NCBI GenBank assembly: GCA_900544905.1
Contig: UQXF01000139.1
Coordinates: 1 to 5,188, forward strand
Reading direction: 5' to 3'
Source: an uncultured Clostridium sp.
GTDB taxonomy: Bacteria > Bacillota > Clostridia > Lachnospirales > Lachnospiraceae
Length of the DNA: 5,188 bases
The notes under the pieces were generated by a model. The model was not told the origin of the DNA. It saw nothing but the letters and a program-made list of their open reading frames with translations, and ran no database searches. Each line of letters begins with the position of its first letter. The stretch's first letter is position 1. Made by a program: the position numbers and the translations under genes. Below are positions 1 to 4,391 of the stretch, in pieces.

Positions 1-60
1 AGAAATTCAGACTGGCCGGCGGTCCCCTACAACGTGAAAATGGGGTTTCTCTATATTGAA

Positions 61-107
61 AAACGCACCTGCAGAATGGGGTATTCCCCCAAACAGCAAG
101 TGCGTTT
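61..107 (-). terminator. Terminator-like/attenuator hairpin in leftward leader
   Basis: Arms AAACGCAC (61-68) and GTGCGTTT (100-107) are perfectly complementary. Inside them TGC (70-72) can pair with GCA (96-98), and GGGG (78-81) with CCCC (86-90 region). Read on the minus strand the stem ends in five T (63-59), as an intrinsic terminator would. Read on the plus strand it is followed by CTTTTT (108-113), so it could work both ways. A 14-codon minus-strand ORF stops five bases before the hairpin, the layout of a transcription attenuator. The apical ACCCC has a second copy on the minus strand at 46-42, which could compete for the same GGGGG (90-86) and give an alternative fold. The structure is seen in the sequence; termination and attenuation are inferred. 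Confidence 0.55.
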
Positions 108-111
108 CTTT

Positions 112-156
112 TTAGTTCGTATAAATCATGGCATGATGGTTCAGTGCGAAGGGCAT
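112..156 (-). CDS. Putative 14-aa leader peptide
   Basis: Minus-strand ORF starting ATG at 156 and ending TAA at 112; product MPFALNHHAMIYTN. A weak GGGA Shine-Dalgarno lies about six bases upstream. It ends five bases before the terminator-like hairpin at 61-107. It shares the coding string CCTTCGCAC (Phe-Ala core) with the other small leader ORF at 213-275. I do not recognise the peptide. Its position suggests a ribosome-sensing leader like those before ribosomal-protection tet or erm genes, but a chance ORF this short is quite possible. Confidence 0.3.
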   Translation of the reverse strand: MPFALNHHAMIYTN

Positions 157-160
157 AGTA

Positions 161-187
161 TCCCGCTGAAAAACGGGAAGTTTTTTT
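161..187 (+). terminator. Weak hairpin followed by T7
   Basis: TCCCG (161-165) pairs with CGGGA (174-178) across an eight-base loop and is followed by G and seven T (181-187). As a plus-strand terminator the five-bp stem is weak. It could block rightward read-through into the XRE gene. On the minus strand it would be a small leader hairpin after an A-tract. Confidence 0.3.
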
Positions 188-212
188 GACCGTACACCGT
201 CAAGCAGGCGGC

Positions 213-275
213 CTACGACATAGAATCATACTCGCTGCTTCTAATAAGCAGCGGTGCGAAGGATGACCAACGCAT
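213..275 (-). CDS. Putative 20-aa leader ORF with sequestered RBS
   Basis: Minus-strand ORF from ATG (275-273) to TAG (215-213), encoding 20 residues beginning MRWSSFAPLL. It has a very good Shine-Dalgarno: GGAGG eight bases before the ATG, better than that of several full genes here. That Shine-Dalgarno lies in the 3' arm of the 281-313 stem, so in the folded leftward RNA it would be hidden. The ORF also contains an 8-bp hairpin (233-253). No homology is recognised. The RBS and its placement support real translation; the length alone does not. Confidence 0.4.
   Translation of the reverse strand: MRWSSFAPLLIRSSEYDSMS
233..253. other. 8-bp perfect hairpin in leader
   Basis: CGCTGCTT (233-240) and AAGCAGCG (246-253) form a perfect stem with a five-base loop. 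It is not followed by a T-tract on either strand, so it is not a terminator. It sits inside the small minus-strand ORF at 213-275, where a stalled or moving ribosome would control whether it folds. Confidence 0.5.
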
Positions 276-280
276 GAAAT

Positions 281-313
281 ATCCCTCCAGGCCAAAACGT
301 GGTCTGGAGGGAT
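281..313 (-). promoter_or_regulatory. 13-bp stem-loop hiding a Shine-Dalgarno
   Basis: ATCCCTCCAG (281-290) and CTGGAGGGAT (304-313) are perfect inverted repeats. The stem extends inward by one G-U and two G-C pairs to 293/301, leaving a seven-base loop (294-300). On the minus strand the 3' arm carries GGAGGG, the Shine-Dalgarno for the ATG at 275. Pairing with CCCTCC of the 5' arm would block ribosome entry. This is the arrangement of translational attenuators in erm-type leaders. No T-run follows directly, so it is unlikely to be a terminator. The fold is seen; the regulatory role is inferred. Confidence 0.5.
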
Positions 314-360
314 GGGCATGACAAACCAACCTGCCAAAACCTCGTTTTTTTTATTGACAG

Positions 361-382
361 GGCCAGTTATACGATCCTGGTC
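361..382. repeat. 6-bp imperfect inverted repeat
   Basis: GGCCAG (361-366) faces CTGGTC (377-382) across ten bases, with one G-U pair if folded as RNA. It follows an isolated TTGACA. It could be a leader hairpin or a protein-binding site between the XRE gene and the leader. Confidence 0.25.
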
Positions 383-427
383 AGTTCACTTTTATCCGCA
401 CTATCAGTTCTCTAAAATTTGAACTGC

Positions 428-450
428 TATGCCATTATAAATCTGGCATA
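428..450. promoter_or_regulatory. 7-bp inverted repeat around a -10, candidate operator
   Basis: TATGCCA (428-434) and TGGCATA (444-450) are perfect inverted repeats nine bases apart. The interval contains the minus-strand TATAAT, so a dimeric regulator bound here would cover the leftward promoter. The site is 34 bases upstream of the XRE start codon, a natural place for autoregulation and for repression of the divergent transcript, as known for Tn916 orf9 acting on orf7. Confidence 0.45.
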
Positions 451-460
451 AATCCGTAAA
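434..460 (-). promoter_or_regulatory. Putative leftward promoter
   Basis: On the minus strand TATAAT (439-434) matches the -10 consensus exactly. Upstream TTTACG (460-455) is a 4/6 match to TTGACA at a short 15-base spacing; TTTTAC at 16 is the alternative. Transcription would start near 427 and run leftward through the hairpin-rich leader. On the plus strand the same spot offers TATAAA (436-441) but no convincing -35, so the XRE gene's own promoter is unclear. Confidence 0.4.
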
Positions 461-483
461 ATAGAAGGAGAGGTGAACTGAAA

Positions 484-816
484 GTGCAGAATGAACATGA
501 AACGCTTGGCGAGATCATCAAGAATGCCCGCATAAAAGCAGATATTACGGTCGAAGATCTGGCAGCCAAGGTCGGAGTAACCGAGAGATTTATATATCGT
601 ATCGAGAACGAAGGCAAAAAGCCCAGCTACGACATCCTGTACAAGCTGATTCGGGAGCTGTCCATTTTACCCGATCAGATTTTCTTCCCAGAAAAGCAGA
701 TTGAGGATTCTGAAATGGAAAGCCTTGTCCGTATGCTGTATAACTGCGATGAGCGTTCTATGCAGATCATCAAGGCGACAGTTAGGGCGGCCTTGGACAG
801 CCAGCCCAAAGAGTGA
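484..816 (+). CDS. XRE-family regulator, Tn916 Orf9-like
   Basis: A 110-residue DNA-binding protein. Residues about 8-62 form a Cro/CI-type helix-turn-helix domain, with recognition-helix region VGVTERFIYRIENEGKKPS (30-48), and lead into LPDQIFFPE (62-70). That layout, and a short helical tail, match the Orf9 regulators of Tn916-like elements. The start is GTG, preceded by AAGGAG and GAGAGGTG (465-475); the second is best spaced, at eight bases. The gene converges on the KTR gene across a shared hairpin, as orf9 and orf6 do in Tn916, where Orf9 is described as repressing transfer functions. Here the likely target is the minus-strand promoter at 434-460, and candidate operators lie immediately upstream. 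The family is clear; the target is inferred. Confidence 0.88.
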   Translation: MQNEHETLGEIIKNARIKADITVEDLAAKVGVTERFIYRIENEGKKPSYDILYKLIRELSILPDQIFFPEKQIEDSEMESLVRMLYNCDERSMQIIKATVRAALDSQPKE

Positions 817-862
817 AAAAGAGCCGATGTCCGTGGGAAATTCTCACGGGTTCATCGGCTCT
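816..862 (-). terminator. Intrinsic terminator of the KTR gene
   Basis: AGAGCCGATG (820-829) pairs perfectly with CATCGGCTCT (853-862), and an inner stem joins CCGTGGGA (831-838) with TCTCACGG (842-849). On the minus strand the hairpin is followed by TTTTT (820-816), giving a classical terminator directly after the KTR stop codon. On the plus strand no T-run follows, although the stem may still slow transcripts leaving the XRE gene. The T-run overlaps the end of the XRE stop codon region. Confidence 0.8.
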
Positions 863-866
863 GCGT

Positions 867-1040
867 CTATGCGTCTGGCTCTTTGATGACAACGATGTGT
901 AGCTGTTTCGCCTGAATCAAGCTCTTTCGTTTGCACTTCGGGCAGTAGAGAGGATAATTGATTAAAACCGTATCCTCCCTGATTCGATCACGGGTTTTAT
1001 TCCCGCAGACGGGACAATAAACCCATTCTGTTTGCTGCAT
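867..1040 (-). CDS. Cysteine-rich KTR protein, Tn916 Orf6-like
   Basis: A 57-residue protein with two zinc-knuckle-type pairs, CPVC (9-12) and CPKC (33-36), and the KTR triplet (15-17) that names the family. It ends IKEPDA. The pattern CPxCGNKTRxxIRED...PLYCPKCK closely matches Orf6 of Tn916, which follows tet(M). Four cysteines probably bind one zinc ion; the biological role of the family is unknown. The ATG at 1040 is chosen because GGAGG lies eight bases upstream. A longer reading from the ATG at 1055 would add five residues but overlaps that ribosome-binding site. It is the last minus-strand gene of the right-hand block and ends in its own terminator. Confidence 0.88.
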   Translation of the reverse strand: MQQTEWVYCPVCGNKTRDRIREDTVLINYPLYCPKCKRKSLIQAKQLHIVVIKEPDA

Positions 1041-1067
1041 GGGAACCACCTCCATTCTCTTGTTTCC

Positions 1068-1115
1068 AAGACATGGCTGAGGACTTGCTACTCTGCAAGC
1101 CCGTCGGCGTGTCTT
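1068..1115 (-). promoter_or_regulatory. Long imperfect hairpin upstream of KTR gene
   Basis: An inner stem joins GGACTTGC (1081-1088) and GCAAGCCC (1095-1102), eight pairs with one G-U, around a six-base loop. An outer stem joins AAGACA (1068-1073) and TGTCTT (1110-1115), with interrupted pairing between. On the minus strand it begins three bases after the mini-ORF at 1118-1132 and lies about 27 bases before the KTR start. No minus-strand T-run follows, so simple termination is unlikely. It could be an attenuator or a processing site. Confidence 0.45.
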
Positions 1116-1117
1116 TT

Positions 1118-1132
1118 CTATTTAATCTTCAT
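1118..1132 (-). CDS. Four-codon mini-ORF (MKIK) with full RBS
   Basis: ATG (1132-1130) AAG ATT AAA TAG, preceded by GGGAGG (1142-1137) with a four-base spacer. Such a short reading frame would mean nothing alone. The near-perfect Shine-Dalgarno, and a large hairpin starting just past the stop, suggest a translated leader for the KTR gene or a scar of a former gene start. It lies between the metal regulator and the KTR gene, at the edge of the presumed cargo insertion. Confidence 0.3.
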   Translation of the reverse strand: MKIK

Positions 1133-1171
1133 TTTTCCTCCCATAAGTTAGCCATTAAAAATTTATCCAGG

Positions 1172-1543
1172 TTAATCTTGTTTCTGTGTTGCTGTCTCTT
1201 TCAGCCGTGAGAAACTTTCGTCGCTGATGTTGTGTTCAATCCGGCAGGCGTCGGCCTCCGCAGTCTTGGGGTCAATACCTGCGGCGATAAGCTGTTCAGT
1301 AAAAAAACAGTGACGCTCATAGATTTTCTTGGCTGTTTCTTGTCCTAAATCTGTGAGTAAAAGAAAACTGTGATCATCCATTGTAAGGAAACCACCATCT
1401 TTTAGGACAGTCATTGCCCGCCAGACGCTTGGTTTGCTAACATTTAATTGTCGAGCTATATCAACAGAGCGCACCTCAATTTGTTTTTTAGCTACTATTA
1501 AAACTGCCTCTAAATAGTCCTCCATAGATGATGTTAAGGGCAT
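1172..1543 (-). CDS. DtxR/MntR-family metal-dependent regulator
   Basis: A 123-residue repressor of the iron/manganese-sensing DtxR family. The start region has the family's SMEDYLEA signature (6-13). A winged helix-turn-helix spans about residues 20-65 (DIARQLNVSKPSV, 28-40). The dimerization and metal-binding part carries ACRIEHNISDE (99-109). By alignment from memory, likely ligands are D9, E12, H78, C100, E103 and H104: D9, E12 and H78 as in MntR, with the Cys-Glu-His set as in DtxR. It has no C-terminal SH3-like domain, so it is the short MntR-type form. Its Shine-Dalgarno AAGGAGGTG (1559-1551) is excellent. It is the most distal gene of the transporter operon, 38 bases after the S component, suggesting feedback control by metal. 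No DtxR-box was identified; the operon promoter is probably off the right edge. Confidence 0.9.
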   Translation of the reverse strand: MPLTSSMEDYLEAVLIVAKKQIEVRSVDIARQLNVSKPSVWRAMTVLKDGGFLTMDDHSFLLLTDLGQETAKKIYERHCFFTEQLIAAGIDPKTAEADACRIEHNISDESFSRLKETATQKQD

Positions 1544-1581
1544 AATGGTACACCTCCTTCTGACACATATAATTACTTCAT

Positions 1582-2169
1582 TTACACCATACCTGCTTTT
1601 TTGAAATGCTTCTTGAGCAGTTTCTTAGCGATGAGCGCGCCAACAAAGGCGCAAATTGCAACAACGACAAGCATTATGATAGCTGTTACAGGTGATACTA
1701 ACGTTTGCAAAATTCCCAAATAACTTTCGCCAAACATTCCCGCATACTGCTCAAGTGTTTGATTTGAGAAAAACAAGAAGGGAATATATGTACCACTGAA
1801 TGCTGCTAAAACCATATAAATGATATAACTGAACGTAAGTGTTTTTCCATTAGTGCAACCTGTTTTCCACGCGATCAACGCAGAAATAATGCCAGCAATA
1901 ATGCAGCAAATTATCATGGGCGGATAAAATCCATAAATGCCTGTTACCGCACAAAAAATGAACAGTGCCCACGGTTTCTTAGTCTTAGCTGCTACAAGGA
2001 AATATGTAATAGCTGCCAATAATGACCACAATGGACTTACCACTAACATCGTGTAGGGAGAAAAAGATAGGAACGCACAAATGATATAGATAACAAGTGC
2101 GCACAAAGATAAAAGAGCTGTGACGATCAAATCCTTTACTTGAAATCCTTTTTTGTTTTCGGTTTGCAT
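1582..2169 (-). CDS. ECF transporter S component, MptD/Trep_Strep type
   Basis: A 195-residue membrane protein that would bind the substrate of the ECF importer. It has about five to six hydrophobic segments (roughly residues 13-34, 41-61, 68-80, 83-101, 112-134 and 153-181) and a basic tail LKKHFKKAG (185-193), typical of the Trep_Strep/MptD family as I remember it. The N-terminal KDLIVTALL stretch also fits. The ATG at 2169 has AAGGAGG (2185-2179) nine bases upstream, overlapping the EcfT stop codon. A longer frame to 2214 has no such site. The EcfT and EcfA genes directly precede it. The family's substrate is not established; the neighbouring metal regulator suggests a metal or metal chelate. 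Confidence 0.85.
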   Translation of the reverse strand: MQTENKKGFQVKDLIVTALLSLCALVIYIICAFLSFSPYTMLVVSPLWSLLAAITYFLVAAKTKKPWALFIFCAVTGIYGFYPPMIICCIIAGIISALIAWKTGCTNGKTLTFSYIIYMVLAAFSGTYIPFLFFSNQTLEQYAGMFGESYLGILQTLVSPVTAIIMLVVVAICAFVGALIAKKLLKKHFKKAGMV

Positions 2170-2183
2170 GAAATAAATCCTCC

Positions 2184-2888
2184 TTAAAATGATATTGGTT
2201 GGAACGATGTCCATATGATAACCGCAAAAAGAGCAAGCATACCTATCAACAAAATACTATCTCTTAAGCGGAAATCAACTAATATATAGTGAGTTTTTTC
2301 ACAAGGATAGCTGATGCCTCGCGTTTCCGCTGATGCGGATAATTCTGTCGCCGTCATCAGAAGGCGCATAAGTATAGGGACTAAAAAGCCTTCGTATGTC
2401 TGCGCCGGATGACTTACTATTCTCCAAAAAGACAATCCCACGCCCCTCGTTTTCATCCCTTGTTTTATATAAAGCACATCTTGTTTCAAAGATGGAAGAA
2501 ATCTCAATATGATAGCCACTGGTATCACAATTGCTTGAGGGATATGACTTGCCTGAAGCGCTGCTATCAATTCCGATATTTCCGTAGTCTGAAATAGAAT
2601 ATTCAAAGCAAGTGCAATAGTCAAAATTCTTAGTAAAAAGAATGTTATCACGGAAGATAAATGAATTGGAAGGACTTGCGCCAACATAAGCAGAACTATA
2701 TAAACTATTGCAACTTTGATACTTGTTTTCCAAAGTCCACTTAGCAAAGCAAACAGGCAAACGACGCCAAAGAGTAACAAGCCTGTTAAGCCTCCACCCA
2801 AAGCAAACGCCAAAGCTGATGTCAATAGAATCAACAGAAGTTTTATGCGAGAATCGTAATATACTCCATGCTTTCTCAATTTATTCAC
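2184..2888 (-). CDS. ECF transporter transmembrane component EcfT
   Basis: A 234-residue CbiQ/EcfT-type membrane protein that couples the S component to the ATPases. It has several hydrophobic helices in the first 100 residues and one near the C-terminus (about 212-227). The cytoplasmic coupling region carries RFLPSLKQD (about 129-137) and two T-R-G motifs (about 147-149 and 189-191) that stand for the usual Ala-Arg-Gly pairs that dock on the ATPases. The start is one of two adjacent GTG codons at 2891 and 2888. The latter is preferred because GGAGG ends six bases before it, rather than three. The gene overlaps the end of the ATPase gene by eight bases, implying translational coupling. Length is normal for the family. 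Confidence 0.88.
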   Translation of the reverse strand: MNKLRKHGVYYDSRIKLLLILLTSALAFALGGGLTGLLLFGVVCLFALLSGLWKTSIKVAIVYIVLLMLAQVLPIHLSSVITFFLLRILTIALALNILFQTTEISELIAALQASHIPQAIVIPVAIILRFLPSLKQDVLYIKQGMKTRGVGLSFWRIVSHPAQTYEGFLVPILMRLLMTATELSASAETRGISYPCEKTHYILVDFRLRDSILLIGMLALFAVIIWTSFQPISF

Positions 2889-4380
2889 CACCTTCCTCCA
2901 CCATAAAATTCTTTACGATTTTGAAATTGTTTTGTTCCGTCATTTGTAAATCATCTTTAATAATCCCTTCCTTCAAAAGCAAAGCGCGCGAGGCGGTCAG
3001 GCTGATAAACTCCAGATCATGCGTAATAATAAAGACCAGCTTTCCAGCCTCACGCATATAATTAACAGCATTGGCAACAGCGCACATATTATCCCAGTCT
3101 AACCCGCTTGTTGGTTCATCCAAAACGATGATTGGTTTTTCCGAAAGCATTGCCGCTCCTATTGTCAGTCTCTGTTTTTGACCGCCTGATAAAGCATACG
3201 GATGGCAGTCTTTGAAGTTTTCCAGATGGAGCATTTTCAAAATTTGAGACACTTTTTCATCTATGCTTGGAATCCTTTTGTTTCCTAACCTCAATTCCTC
3301 CGTCACACTGTCTGTATAAAGCTGGTGATCTGCCTCCTGCATAACAAAGTACACATAGTCGGATAATTTTTGTTGCTTCACATTCTTTCCATCAATGTAA
3401 AACGCACCTTGGCGGCAGCGAATCAAGCCAGACAAGATTTTCCCCAATGTTGTTTTCCCGCAACCATTTTCTCCAATCAAGGCAATCGTTTCGCCTTTGT
3501 AGGCTTCTAATGAAATGTTGTGAAGAAGTTCCGGCATGGCTTTATGCGAAAAGCTCAAATTTCTAATTTGGAGAAATACTTCCGAGCGGCAAATAGATTC
3601 TTTCCTTTCTATTTGTATTAAATCCAAATTTAACGGGCGAAGCCTTCTGTTGTGCATTTGGACAGCAGATAATTCTGCCATTTCCTCACCTGTTAATTCT
3701 TCGCAGATTTGACCATCCTCCATAATTAAAAAGCGATCTGCGAGTCCGTATAAGTAAAACAATCTGTGTTCTGAAACAATAATCGTGTGTCCAGCGGCTT
3801 TCAAAGCAGAAAGAATCTCTCTTACCTGTAAGATTGTATGAATGTCTAAATTAGCCGAAGGCTCATCCAGAACATAAATTTGTGGATTAAGAGTAGTCGC
3901 TGCGAGAAAAGCAACTTTTTGCCTTTCTCCACTGGACAGGGCAAAAATATCTCTGTCTTTTAGGTTCTCCATATTCAGTGACTGAAAGGCGCTGTTAACA
4001 CGTTTAACGATTTCTTTATGTGGAATTCCATAGTTTTCGCAGGCAAATGCAACTTCGCTGGAACTGTTTGTAGTAAAAAATTGACTGCGGGGATCTTGAA
4101 AAATTGAAGCAATCTCTTTGCCAGCCTCACCGGCGTCCGATTCTTTTATGGAACGTCCCAATACAATGACTTCGCCGGATAATCTGCCTTCAAAAAAGCG
4201 GGGAATCAAATTATTGATACACCTGGTTAATGTGGTCTTTCCACATCCGCTCTGCCCAGTAATAACAAGAAATTCTCCCGATTTTATGATAAGCTTTACA
4301 TCCTTTAGACTTTCCTGAGACTGTCCTTCATACTGAAAAGAGGCATGTTCAAAAGATATAATTGGAAATTGTTTTTTCAT
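2881..4380 (-). CDS. ECF transporter ATPase, two fused ABC domains
   Basis: A 499-residue protein with two ABC domains in tandem, replacing the separate EcfA1/EcfA2 pair. Domain 1: Walker A GQSGCGKTT (42-50), Q-loop FQDP (94-97), signature LSSGERQ (148-154), Walker B with YVLDEP (169-174), switch His205. Domain 2: Walker A GENGCGKTT (303-311), Q-loop Gln348, signature LSGGQKQ (398-404), Walker B IIVLDEP (417-423), switch His454. Both sites keep the catalytic glutamate and look active. The ATG at 4380 is chosen: GAGGTG (4393-4388), seven bases upstream, overlaps the stop codon of the preceding ABC gene. A longer frame from 4425 would overlap that gene by 34 bases. EcfT and the S component follow without gaps. 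Confidence 0.92.
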   Translation of the reverse strand: MKKQFPIISFEHASFQYEGQSQESLKDVKLIIKSGEFLVITGQSGCGKTTLTRCINNLIPRFFEGRLSGEVIVLGRSIKESDAGEAGKEIASIFQDPRSQFFTTNSSSEVAFACENYGIPHKEIVKRVNSAFQSLNMENLKDRDIFALSSGERQKVAFLAATTLNPQIYVLDEPSANLDIHTILQVREILSALKAAGHTIIVSEHRLFYLYGLADRFLIMEDGQICEELTGEEMAELSAVQMHNRRLRPLNLDLIQIERKESICRSEVFLQIRNLSFSHKAMPELLHNISLEAYKGETIALIGENGCGKTTLGKILSGLIRCRQGAFYIDGKNVKQQKLSDYVYFVMQEADHQLYTDSVTEELRLGNKRIPSIDEKVSQILKMLHLENFKDCHPYALSGGQKQRLTIGAAMLSEKPIIVLDEPTSGLDWDNMCAVANAVNYMREAGKLVFIITHDLEFISLTASRALLLKEGIIKDDLQMTEQNNFKIVKNFMVEEGGE

Positions 4381-4391
4381 GGCAACACACC

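Larger units (their letters stand above)
382..480. repeat. Four CAGTTC/GAACTG half-sites upstream of XRE gene
   Basis: CAGTTC occurs at 382-387 and 405-410, and its complement GAACTG at 421-426 and 475-480. The outer pair extends to CAGTTCAC (382-389) and GTGAACTG (473-480), a perfect 8-bp match. The inner pair forms an inverted repeat with a ten-base spacer. Four copies of one six-base word within 99 bp ahead of an XRE-type regulator suggest an operator array, and the last copy adjoins the regulator's ribosome-binding site. Binding is inferred. Confidence 0.4.

Noticed and set aside
1..189. Open plus-strand frame from the window edge to TGA at 187-189
   Set aside because: No start codon with an RBS, no recognised domain, and it runs through two hairpins with T-tracts; better explained as a leader on the other strand.
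200..319. 39-codon minus-strand ORF overlapping the 20-codon leader ORF
   Set aside because: Its upstream Shine-Dalgarno is poor and it reads through the RBS-hiding stem; product not recognisable. It might be an upstream controller of the stem, but support is too thin.
354..359. Perfect TTGACA on the plus strand
   Set aside because: No -10-like hexamer at 16-18 bases; the nearest TATACG or TACGAT is only 8-10 bases away.
435..617. 60-aa minus-strand ORF
   Set aside because: Antisense to the XRE gene and its upstream region; no domain or RBS.
701..886. 61-aa plus-strand ORF
   Set aside because: Shifted frame of the XRE gene running through the terminator hairpin.
2299..2760. 153-aa minus-strand ORF inside ecfT
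   Set aside because: Alternative frame of a membrane-protein gene, with no family features; the EcfT frame carries the conserved motifs and operon spacing.
2723..3061. 112-aa plus-strand ORF
   Set aside because: Antisense shadow of ecfT and the ATPase gene.
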